Origin: Sporichthya sp.
GTDB taxonomy: Bacteria; Actinomycetota; Actinomycetes; Sporichthyales; Sporichthyaceae
Assembly: GCF_013815995.1 (NCBI RefSeq)
Contig: NZ_JACDFE010000007.1
Span: 1-44,975 of the forward strand
DNA: 44,975 nucleotides
Direction of reading: 5' to 3'
In this document: positions 16,289-23,406 of the stretch, in pieces
Layout: each line of letters starts with the position of its first letter
Position numbering within the stretch: the stretch's first letter is position 1
Notes under the pieces: model-generated
The model's database searches: none
What the model was told of the DNA's origin: nothing
Seen by the model: only the letters and a program-made list of their open reading frames with translations
Program-made: the position numbers and the translations under genes

Positions 16289-17932
16289 ATGACCGGAGAA
16301 GCCGCCGAGCCGAGCATCACCCGCTCGAGCGCGGTGATGGCGGCTGGAACCGTGGTCTCCCGGATCACCGGGTTCGGCCGCGACCTCGTGCTGACCTGGG
16401 CGATCGGGACGGCCGCGTTCTCGGTCACCTACAACGTTGCCAACACCGTCCCCAACATCATCTACATCCTGCTGGCCGGGGGCGTCCTCAACGCCGTCTT
16501 CGTGCCGCAGCTGGTGAAGGCGATGCGGGAGGACGCGGACGGCGGAAAGGCTTTCGCCGACCGGCTGCTCACCGCGGTCGGCATCGTCCTGCTCGTCATC
16601 ACAGCGGTGGCGGTGGTGTTCGCCCCGCTGGTGATCTCCGCCTACGCCTACGCGTTCACCCACGGCGAGGGCTCGGCGGCCAACTTCGACGTGGCGGTGA
16701 CCTTCGCCCGCTACTTCCTCCCACAGATCTTCTTCTACGGCCTGCACGTGATGCTCGGTCAGGTGCTCAACGCTCGGGGCCGGTTCGGCCCGATGATGTT
16801 CGCCCCGATCCTGAACAACCTCGTCGTCATCGCCACCGGCGTCATGTTCCTGGTGGTGACCTCCGGGGAGAACCCCACCACGGAGTCGATCAGCTCCGGT
16901 GAGATCCGGCTGCTCGGCATCGGCACCACGCTCGGGGTGATCGTGCAGGCCCTCGCTCTGCTGCCGTTCCTCAAGGCGTCCGGCTACCGGTACAAGCCGC
17001 GGTTCGACCTGCGCGGCACCGGGCTCGGCCAGGCCTACCGGCTCGCGACCTGGACGCTGCTGTTCGTCCTGGTCAACCAGATCGCCTACCTGGTCGTGGT
17101 GCAGATCGCGACCGGGATCGAGGAGACCGCCGCCGCCGACGGCTACCCGGGCCGCGGGTTCACCCCGTACACCAAGGCCTACCTGATCATGCTGCTGCCG
17201 CATGCCGTTATCACGGTCTCGGTGGTGACGGCGCTGCTGCCCCGGATGGCCCGCGCGGTCACCGACGCCCGGTTCGACGACGTCCGCGCGGACCTGGCCG
17301 GCGGGCTGAAGCTGACCGGCGCCGCGCTGATCCCGGCCGCGGTGGCCTTCGGGGTGCTCGGCCCGAGCATGGCCGTGCTCGGCTTCGGGCACGGCAACAC
17401 CTCGGTCGCCAACGCCCAGTACATCGGCTACGTACTGGCCGGTTTCGCGCTCGCCCTGGTGCCGTTCTCGGTGCACCACCAGCTGCTGCGCGGGTTCTAC
17501 GCCTTCTCCGACACCCGGACCCCGGTGACCATCAACGTCTGGATCGCCGGCACGAACATCGCCCTCGCCCTCGCCTGCGTCTCCTTCCTCCCCGCCCGCT
17601 GGGTCGCGGTGGGGCTCGCGGTCAGCTACGCCGCGTCCTACGCCGTTGGCGTCGTCATTTCGGCGCGCAAGCTCGGCCGCTACCTCGGCCCGTTGGACAG
17701 CGACGTGATCCGGACCTACGACCGGATGCTGGTGGCCTCGATCCTGGCCGCGGTCCCGGCGGTCGTGATCGGCGAGATCGCCTACCGGATCTGGGGCACG
17801 GGCACCACGGCGGCCGCGGTCACCGTGATCGGCGGCGGCGGGACGATGTTGCTGTCCTACCTGGTGATCACCACCCGGATGCGCGTCACCGAGGTCACCC
17901 AGCTCCTGGGCCCGCTGCTCCGGCGCGGCTGA
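16289..17932 (+). CDS. murJ: Lipid II flippase MurJ (MviN)
   Basis: A 547-residue MOP-superfamily transporter that flips lipid II, the peptidoglycan precursor, across the membrane. The N-terminal signature (SAVMAAGTVVSRITGFGRDLVLTWAIG, cut here into its recognised parts VVSRITGFGRD and NTVPNIIYILLAGGVLNAVFVPQ) is clear, and about 14 membrane segments span the protein. It ends soon after the last helix (VTEVTQLLGPLLRRG). In M. tuberculosis MviN (Rv3910) the flippase continues into a pseudokinase and an extracytoplasmic domain; here those parts are a separate downstream gene. AAAGGCG serves as ribosome site, 39 nt after DUF6049, so the genes are probably co-transcribed. Confidence 0.94.
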   Translation: MTGEAAEPSITRSSAVMAAGTVVSRITGFGRDLVLTWAIGTAAFSVTYNVANTVPNIIYILLAGGVLNAVFVPQLVKAMREDADGGKAFADRLLTAVGIVLLVITAVAVVFAPLVISAYAYAFTHGEGSAANFDVAVTFARYFLPQIFFYGLHVMLGQVLNARGRFGPMMFAPILNNLVVIATGVMFLVVTSGENPTTESISSGEIRLLGIGTTLGVIVQALALLPFLKASGYRYKPRFDLRGTGLGQAYRLATWTLLFVLVNQIAYLVVVQIATGIEETAAADGYPGRGFTPYTKAYLIMLLPHAVITVSVVTALLPRMARAVTDARFDDVRADLAGGLKLTGAALIPAAVAFGVLGPSMAVLGFGHGNTSVANAQYIGYVLAGFALALVPFSVHHQLLRGFYAFSDTRTPVTINVWIAGTNIALALACVSFLPARWVAVGLAVSYAASYAVGVVISARKLGRYLGPLDSDVIRTYDRMLVASILAAVPAVVIGEIAYRIWGTGTTAAAVTVIGGGGTMLLSYLVITTRMRVTEVTQLLGPLLRRG

Positions 17933-18058
17933 TCCCCGTTCCCCACCGGCCGCGGGCGCCGAGCGCCTAGCATGGCCGCAAGGGGCTGTTCGGGGACCTG
18001 ATCGAGGGGACTGGCGGCCGCTGCCGACCATGGCACGCCCGGTCAGGAGGACGGTCAG

Positions 18059-19528
18059 GTGGTTTCTGCCACCCCGGAGGTGGGAAGCCGCCTTGCCGAC
18101 CGCTACCGGCTGGTGGAGTGCATCGAGAAGGCCGACGGCGTCTCCACCTGGCGCGCCAACGACGAGAAGCTGGCCCGCCCCGTCGGGATCCACATCCTGG
18201 CCACCGAGACCGAGCTCGCCGAGGCCGTCGTCGCCTCGGCCCAGGACGCTGCGATGGTCGAGGACGGCCGGTTCCTGCGGGTACTGGACGCCGTGCACCG
18301 CGACAACGCCGCGTACGTCGTCTACGAGTGGCTGCCCGAACTGCGCACGCTGTCGGCGGTGCTGAATGCCGACGGCCCGCTGGACCCGGATGCCGCACAG
18401 CGGATGATCACGGACGCCGCGGAGGCGCTCGCCGCCGCCCACGAGGCCGGCCTGTCCCATCTACGGCTGCAGGCCGACACCGTCCTGATCACCTCCCGCG
18501 GCCAGGTGAAGATCCTCGGGCTGTGCCTCGAGGCCGCGTTGCACTCCACCACCGCCGGCGATCCGGCTCGCTCCGACGCCCGCGGCCTGGGCCGCGTGCT
18601 CTACGCGGCGCTGACCGCCCGTTGGCCTGAGGGCGAGGCCTTCGGCCTGGCCGCGGCCCCGTTCGAGCACGGCGCGATCTGCACCCCGCGTCAGGTCCGG
18701 GCCGGTGTCCCGGACGCGTTGGACGCAATTGTCGACCGCCTGCTCAACCCGAACCCTCGCACCGGCACCCCGCTGCGCAGCCCGGCAGACCTGGTCGACG
18801 CCCTGGACCAGCTACCTCGGCCCCGCACCCCGGGCAGCGGTCCGTCGACGGAGACCAGCGGGACGATGTCGGCCGTGGTGACCGGGATCCTCTCTCCGAT
18901 GCCTACTCCGGACGGGTGGAAACCGTCCGCAGCCACCCGGGGGGCCCAGGTCGCCGTCATCGGGATGTTGGTGATCGGCCTGGTGCTGCTGCTCTGGCAA
19001 CTGGCCCGGGCCCTGGCCCCGGAGAGCCTGGGCGGCGACGCGGACGGCCCGGAGCCGATGGCCCCGCTGGTCGCGATCAAGGTGGTGAACGCGGACGACT
19101 TCGACCCGCGGCCACAGGGCAACAACTCCGAGAACCCCAACCAGGTCCGCCTCGCCATCGACGGCCGGCCCGGGACCTCCTGGCGCACGGTGGCCTACAA
19201 CAGCACCGCTTTCGGTGGGTTGAAGCCCGGAGTCGGCATTGTGCTGGACCTCGGCGGGGCGGAAACCGTCCGTCAGGTCAAGCTCCGACTACCCGACGAA
19301 GGCGCCAACGTCGAGATCCGGACCGCGGTCGTGACCGCCACCCAGCCCCCGGACGGCCTCGCCGCCTACCCGGTGGCTGCGAGCGTCACCGGCGCCGCCA
19401 AGGAGGAGACCCTGCGCTTCTCGGTGCCCGCCAAAACCCGCTTCATCCTGATCTGGATCACCCAGCTTCCACCGGGTGCGGGACCGACCTACCGGGGCGG
19501 CATCTCCGAGGTCACTGTCAGCGGCTGA
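18059..19528 (+). CDS. Membrane pseudokinase with extracytoplasmic discoidin-like domain
   Basis: A 489-residue protein. Residues about 10-255 have a protein-kinase-like fold (VGSRLADRYRLVECIEKADG) but lack catalytic residues: no glycine loop, no lysine in the VAIK position (PVGIHIL), the HRD loop reads HLRLQAD and the DFG region reads ILGLCL. A linker leads to one membrane helix (VAVIGMLVIGLVLLLWQLA, near 299-317). The outside part resembles a galactose-binding/discoidin fold (IDGRPGTSWRTVAYNS). It corresponds to the C-terminal half of mycobacterial MviN, whose phosphorylated pseudokinase recruits the FHA protein FhaA. Here it is a free-standing gene 126 nt after murJ with its own AGGAGG and a possible TAGCAT -10 at 17968, so it may be expressed independently. 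Confidence 0.86.
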   Translation: MVSATPEVGSRLADRYRLVECIEKADGVSTWRANDEKLARPVGIHILATETELAEAVVASAQDAAMVEDGRFLRVLDAVHRDNAAYVVYEWLPELRTLSAVLNADGPLDPDAAQRMITDAAEALAAAHEAGLSHLRLQADTVLITSRGQVKILGLCLEAALHSTTAGDPARSDARGLGRVLYAALTARWPEGEAFGLAAAPFEHGAICTPRQVRAGVPDALDAIVDRLLNPNPRTGTPLRSPADLVDALDQLPRPRTPGSGPSTETSGTMSAVVTGILSPMPTPDGWKPSAATRGAQVAVIGMLVIGLVLLLWQLARALAPESLGGDADGPEPMAPLVAIKVVNADDFDPRPQGNNSENPNQVRLAIDGRPGTSWRTVAYNSTAFGGLKPGVGIVLDLGGAETVRQVKLRLPDEGANVEIRTAVVTATQPPDGLAAYPVAASVTGAAKEETLRFSVPAKTRFILIWITQLPPGAGPTYRGGISEVTVSG

Positions 19529-19634
19529 TCCGTCACCGGTACGGGTCCGTTCAGTTCCCAGCCCCCCAGCGTGTCTGATGTCCGGGCCAGGGCCGATTCG
19601 TTGAGTACCGTTAGCCCCACGTGCGGTTTCATCG

Positions 19635-19670
19635 TCGGCTCACCCATCGGCTCACCCATCGGCTCTGACA
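19635..19670 (+). repeat. Three tandem 12-bp repeats upstream of sigM
   Basis: Two identical units TCGGCTCACCCA (19635-19646, 19647-19658) and a third diverged unit TCGGCTCTGACA (19659-19670), followed by a partial TCGGCAGG, lie 23-58 nt before the sigM start. They are in the likely leader or promoter region. They could be binding repeats or a replication-slippage product. Confidence 0.7.
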
Positions 19671-19692
19671 TCGGCAGGAGGGCCCCGGGCTC

Positions 19693-20433
19693 GTGCAAGA
19701 CCTGACCGAGGTCCCTGACCGGATCCTCCTGGACCGGCATCGCGAGGGCGACCCCAATGCCTTCGGCGAGATCGTCCGCCGGCATCGCGACCGCATGTGG
19801 GCGGTCGCGCTGCGCACCTTGGGCGACCCCGAAGAGGCCGCCGACGCCGTCCAGGACGCGCTGGTTTCCGCGTACCGCGCCGCCGAGGGCTTCCGCGGGG
19901 ACTCCGCGATCACCACCTGGCTGCACCGGATCGTGGTCAACGCCTGCCTGGACCGGGCCCGCCGCAAGAGCATCCGCAAGACCGTTCCGCTCCCCGACCA
20001 GCAGGACGACGAGGACAAGGGCGGTCGCGACGTCGCGGTCGCCGAGGACCCGACCAACGACTCCGACCTGTCCATGGACATCGCCGCCGCGCTGGCGACG
20101 CTGCCCCCGGACCAACGGGCGGCGCTGGTTCTGGTCGACCTGCAGGGCTACCCGGTGGACGAGGCCGGGCGGATCCTCGGGGTCCCCACCGGCACCGTGA
20201 AGAGCCGCTGCGCCCGTGGCCGTGCCCGGCTTGTCCCCCTTCTCGCCCATCTGCGCCAGGGCGGTGACCCTCCTGGCGGACAAGGTGTCCAGGGAGGGAA
20301 CCGAAGCACTCCCGCCGGCGTCGAAGCTGAGGTCAAGGGCAAGGTCGTACCTCTGCACCGGGGTGCGGCAAAAAGCACGGGGGGACCGCCAGGCCAGTCC
20401 GGGCCGGCGGAAGGAGCGGACCGGCGGACATGA
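19693..20433 (+). CDS. sigM: ECF RNA polymerase sigma factor SigM
   Basis: A 246-residue extracytoplasmic-function sigma factor. Region 2 (FGEIVRRHRDRMWAVALRTLGDPEEAADAVQD, split here as FGEIVRRHRDRMWAVALRT and DPEEAADAVQD) and region 4 (LPPDQRAALVLVDLQGYPVDEAGRILGVPTGTVKSR, with the typical VPTGTVKSR recognition helix) are complete. The last 65 residues are a Gly/Pro-rich, low-complexity tail absent from most ECF factors. GTG 19693 has AGGAGG 11 nt upstream, and an in-frame TGA at 19666 bars a much longer N-terminus. It overlaps its anti-sigma gene by 4 nt (ATGA). The sigM-rsmA-trxB-trxC order equals that of M. tuberculosis Rv3911-Rv3914. A role in envelope or oxidative stress is likely from the family, but its regulon here is unknown. 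Confidence 0.92.
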   Translation: MQDLTEVPDRILLDRHREGDPNAFGEIVRRHRDRMWAVALRTLGDPEEAADAVQDALVSAYRAAEGFRGDSAITTWLHRIVVNACLDRARRKSIRKTVPLPDQQDDEDKGGRDVAVAEDPTNDSDLSMDIAAALATLPPDQRAALVLVDLQGYPVDEAGRILGVPTGTVKSRCARGRARLVPLLAHLRQGGDPPGGQGVQGGNRSTPAGVEAEVKGKVVPLHRGAAKSTGGPPGQSGPAEGADRRT

Positions 20434-21788
20434 CTACGCATGAGCACCTGTCGATAGAGATCCTGGCGGACTACGCCGAGGGTCTACTCGGAGATGCCGA
20501 CGCCACCTCGGTATCCGAGATACTCGCCTCCTGTGCCGACTGCCAGGCAGAGGCGGACCTTCTCGTTTCGGTGGGCCAGCTCCTGGCCGCCGACGACCCC
20601 GGGCCGATGCCCGCCCACTTCGCCGCCCGGATCGACGCCACTCTGGCCGATCTGGCTGCCGCGGAACCCGTCACTCCGAAGAGCACTCAGGCGACCACTG
20701 TCGGTGGGGGCGCGACGGTCATCGACCTCGCCTCCCGCCGTCGCTTCACGCCGGCTGCCCGCGTCACCTCCGTCGCCGCCAGCCTGGTCCTGCTCATCGG
20801 TGGCGTCGCCCTCGGTATGCAAGCCATCGGCACCGACGGGTCCAGCGACCCCGGCCTCGGAGCCACCGGCATCCTCCCGACCCCGTCCTCCGACAGCGCC
20901 GCCTCGGCCGACCGCGCCGCGCTGTACGCGCAGACCGAGGAGCCGACCGGCAAGGACCGCAAGAAGGGCAAGAACGGCGCGATCATCGACAAGCGCACCG
21001 GCACCGTGTTCGTCAACAACAAGGTTCTCTTCTCGGACGGCACCGTCGTCGTGAAGAAGAAGAACGGCGACGCTGAGGTCCGCACCTTCTCGCGCGGCGG
21101 GCCGATCACCACGATCGTGCCTAGATCTGCCGTCAAGCCGACCCCGGTACCGACTACCGCCACCACACCGGTCGTCACCCCGGAGAGCATTCCGCAACCG
21201 ACCCCGACGCCCACGCCGAAGCCCCCCGCGACCACCGTGAAACCGTCCGAGCCGTACGTGAAGAACTCCGGCGACGTGTACAGCCAGGAGAACTTCGCGG
21301 CCAAGGTGCAGGGTCTGTTGCGCGCCTCCGGCGACGTCCAGCCGGTCTTCAGCGAGTCCTCCGAGTCCACGAAGCCCTCGCCGACCGACCAGAACCGGGT
21401 CTCCAGCGGCGCGGTGCGCTCCGACGAGGCCGGGGTTCCGGCCCGTGGCCCAGCTCCGGCCGACGTCGCGGCCAAGGTCAAGCGCTGCGCCGACCAGCTC
21501 GGCTACACCGGCGTTCTCGCCGGCGACGTCGGGACCTGGAAGGGCCAGGCCGCGACGATCCTCGTCACGCGCAACGCCGCCAACGCCAAGCAAGCCGACG
21601 GCTACGTCGTCTTCGGCGACTGCACCAAGGAAGCACCCGCCACCAAGGCGAGCATCCAGTGGGAGCAGCGCGTCGACCTGCCGGACGCCGCTGAGGAGCC
21701 CACGCCGGCCCCGAGCAGTATTCCCGCGCCCAACGACACCCTTCCCGGTGCCGTCACGAACAGCACCGTCGCCTCCACGGAGCAGTGA
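20430..21788 (+). CDS. Membrane anti-sigma factor for SigM (RsmA-like)
   Basis: A 452-residue single-pass protein. The cytoplasmic N-terminus (residues 1-110) resembles the zinc-type anti-sigma domain, with CADC at 35-38, but the His normally found four residues before the first Cys is Ile31. Zinc binding may therefore be altered or use another His near the N-terminus. One membrane helix lies at about 112-132 (VTSVAASLVLLIGGVALGM). The long outside part has a Lys-rich stretch (KDRKKGKNGAIIDKRTG), a Pro/Thr linker near 235-275, and a C-terminal globular region beginning AKVKRCADQLGY with two cysteines. The ATG overlaps the sigM stop. It is expected to hold SigM at the membrane until an envelope signal triggers release. 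Confidence 0.87.
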   Translation: MTTHEHLSIEILADYAEGLLGDADATSVSEILASCADCQAEADLLVSVGQLLAADDPGPMPAHFAARIDATLADLAAAEPVTPKSTQATTVGGGATVIDLASRRRFTPAARVTSVAASLVLLIGGVALGMQAIGTDGSSDPGLGATGILPTPSSDSAASADRAALYAQTEEPTGKDRKKGKNGAIIDKRTGTVFVNNKVLFSDGTVVVKKKNGDAEVRTFSRGGPITTIVPRSAVKPTPVPTTATTPVVTPESIPQPTPTPTPKPPATTVKPSEPYVKNSGDVYSQENFAAKVQGLLRASGDVQPVFSESSESTKPSPTDQNRVSSGAVRSDEAGVPARGPAPADVAAKVKRCADQLGYTGVLAGDVGTWKGQAATILVTRNAANAKQADGYVVFGDCTKEAPATKASIQWEQRVDLPDAAEEPTPAPSSIPAPNDTLPGAVTNSTVASTEQ

Positions 21789-21818
21789 GCCGCGCCACCG
21801 GCTTCGCAGCCGGAGGCT

Positions 21819-21845
21819 GGGAATCGCACGCCCCTAGGATCGGTT
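21819..21845 (+). promoter_or_regulatory. SigR/SigH-type promoter of trxB
   Basis: GGGAAT (21819-21824) and GTT (21843-21845) are separated by exactly 18 nt, the consensus GGAAT-N18-GTT of the disulfide-stress sigma factors SigR of Streptomyces and SigH of Mycobacterium. The trxB-trxA operon is a classic target of both. The -10 lies 55 nt before the trxB GTG. A TAGGAT hexamer at 21835-21840 could be a second, housekeeping-type -10 inside the spacer. The sigma factor gene itself is not recognised in this window, unless SigM overlaps in specificity. Confidence 0.8.
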
Positions 21846-21850
21846 GAAAC

Positions 21851-21877
21851 GCGCGGGACCTGCTTCAGGTCCCGCGC
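21851..21877 (+). terminator. 12-bp hairpin between the anti-sigma gene and trxB
   Basis: A perfect stem GCGCGGGACCTG (21851-21862) and its complement (21866-21877) enclose a CTT triloop. It lies 62 nt after the anti-sigma stop and could end that transcript. It also begins about 6 nt after the GTT of the trxB promoter, so it would be the 5'-terminal structure of the trxB message. Both uses are possible; no T-run follows. Confidence 0.6.
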
Positions 21878-21900
21878 ATCATCCGATTGAAGGGCCTGTC

Positions 21901-22866
21901 GTGACCGACGTGCGGAATGTGATCGTGATCGGCTCCGGGCCGGCCGGGTACACCGCTGCCCTCTATGCCGCCCGGGCGGATCTCAAGCCGCTGGTGTTCG
22001 AGGGCGCGGTCACCATGGGTGGCGCGCTGATGAACACCACCGAGGTGGAGAACTTCCCCGGCTTCGCCGAGGGGATCCAGGGCCCGGACCTGATGACGGC
22101 CATGCGGGCGCAGGCCGAGCGGTTCGGCGCCGAGCTGGTCACCGACGACGTCACCGCCGTCGATCTGACCGGGGAGATCAAGAAGGTCTCCACCGGCTCC
22201 GGGGAGTTCCTGGCGAAGACCGTGATCATCGCGACCGGCTCCAAGTACAAGGAGCTCGGTCTGGACAACGAGAAGCGGCTGTCCGGGCACGGCGTCTCGT
22301 GGTGCGCCACCTGTGACGGGTTCTTCTTCCGCGACCAGGACATCGCGGTGGTCGGCGGCGGCGACTCGGCCATGGAGGAAGCGACCTTCCTGGCCCGGTT
22401 CGCGCGCTCGGTGACGATTATCCACCGGCGGGGCGAGCTGCGGGCCAGCAAGATCATGCAGCAGCGCGCCACCGACAACCCGAAGATCACGCTCATGCTC
22501 GAGCATGAGCCGATCGACATCCTCGGCGAGAGCAAGCTCTCCGGGATCGTGGTTCGGAACACCAGGACCGGCGAGGAGTCCAAGCTCGAGATCACCGGGC
22601 TGTTCGTCGCGATCGGCCACGAGCCCCGTTCCGAGCTGTTCGCCGGCCAGGTGGACACCGACGCCGAGGGCTACCTGACGGTCGCGCACCCGACCGCCAA
22701 GACCAACCTGTCCGGCGTCTTCGCCTGCGGCGACGTCGTCGACCACATCTACCGCCAGGCGATCACCGCGGCCGGCACCGGTTGTGCCGCCGCCCTGGAC
22801 GCCGAGCGTTTCCTGGCTGCACTCGAGGGGAACGCCGGTCAGACCGGCGGGCTCGTCGAAGCCTGA
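21901..22866 (+). CDS. trxB: Thioredoxin reductase
   Basis: A 321-residue flavoprotein that reduces thioredoxin with NADPH in the cytoplasm. FAD motif [12 protein letters not shown] (residues 9-20), redox-active CATC (C135, C138), NADPH motif [11 protein letters not shown], and the C-terminal FAD motif [23 protein letters not shown] are present, so it is complete and of normal length. GTG 21901 is chosen: GAAGGG lies 6 nt upstream, while an earlier TTG at 21844 overlaps the predicted promoter. It is followed after 40 nt by trxA. The SigR/SigH-type promoter upstream indicates induction by disulfide stress. Confidence 0.95.
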   Translation: MTDVRNVIVIGSGPAGYTAALYAARADLKPLVFEGAVTMGGALMNTTEVENFPGFAEGIQGPDLMTAMRAQAERFGAELVTDDVTAVDLTGEIKKVSTGSGEFLAKTVIIATGSKYKELGLDNEKRLSGHGVSWCATCDGFFFRDQDIAVVGGGDSAMEEATFLARFARSVTIIHRRGELRASKIMQQRATDNPKITLMLEHEPIDILGESKLSGIVVRNTRTGEESKLEITGLFVAIGHEPRSELFAGQVDTDAEGYLTVAHPTAKTNLSGVFACGDVVDHIYRQAITAAGTGCAAALDAERFLAALEGNAGQTGGLVEA

Positions 22867-22906
22867 ACCACCATTTTTCTGAGCAACGCTGAGGAGAGAA
22901 ACCCCG

Positions 22907-23230
22907 ATGGGATCGATCGAAGCCGTCACTGACGACACCTTCGCCACGGATGTGCTCGGGTCCGACGTACCCGTGCTCGTGGACTTCTGGGCGCCCTGGT
23001 GCGGACCGTGCCGCCAGGTCGCTCCCATTCTCGAGGAGATCGCCGCCGAGAACGCCGGCAAGATCCGCATCGTCAAGCTCAACGTGGACGAGAACCCGAA
23101 GACCGCCGCCAAGTACGGCGTGGTCTCCATCCCGACGATGAACGTCTACTCCGGTGGCGAGGTCGTCAAGCAGATCATCGGCGCGAAGCCGAAGCCGATG
23201 ATCCTCAAGGACCTTGCCGCCTTTGTGTGA
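22907..23230 (+). CDS. trxA: Thioredoxin
   Basis: A 107-residue thioredoxin with the active-site WCGPC at residues 31-35, the preceding DFWAP, and the cis-proline motif SIPTMNVY. It reduces protein disulfides and is recycled by the adjacent trxB product. GAGGAGAG precedes the ATG. It is the second gene of the trxB-trxA operon and corresponds to trxC of Mycobacterium by position. No strong hairpin follows its stop before the next gene. Confidence 0.95.
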   Translation: MGSIEAVTDDTFATDVLGSDVPVLVDFWAPWCGPCRQVAPILEEIAAENAGKIRIVKLNVDENPKTAAKYGVVSIPTMNVYSGGEVVKQIIGAKPKPMILKDLAAFV

Positions 23231-23366
23231 CCTGTAGCACCAGGTTTGACCAGGGAGACGCCCGGGACCGACGCGGCCGGGGCGTTCGCCTGACCCGAGC
23301 CGGGAATCCTGGTTAGGCTCGGACGCTGGTCTTCAGTGAGCGGCTGCCCGCCGCCGAGCGCTGTAC

Positions 23367-23374
23367 GGAGGAGG
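23367..23374 (+). promoter_or_regulatory. Strong ribosome site without a standard start codon (cwlM)
   Basis: GGAGGAGG lies 8 nt before an ATC codon (23383) that is in frame with the CwlM-like protein. The first GTG in frame is 33 nt from this site (23407), too far for normal use. A TAGGCT hexamer further upstream (23314-23319) is a possible -10. The site therefore suggests initiation at ATC, or else a fortuitous purine run. Confidence 0.5.
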
Positions 23375-23406
23375 CGAGCGCCATCGACACCCCGCGGCGC
23401 CACCCT

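Noticed and set aside
14093..18460. A 1455-codon open frame on the minus strand opposite Nudix, DUF6049, murJ and the pseudokinase start
   Set aside because: It is antisense to well-supported genes, has a repetitive Arg/Gly/Gln/Val composition typical of high-GC shadow frames, and shows no domain.
21844..21900. TTG start for trxB
   Set aside because: It lies on the -10 element of the SigR/SigH-type promoter and spans the hairpin; GTG 21901 has a ribosome site and fits homologues.
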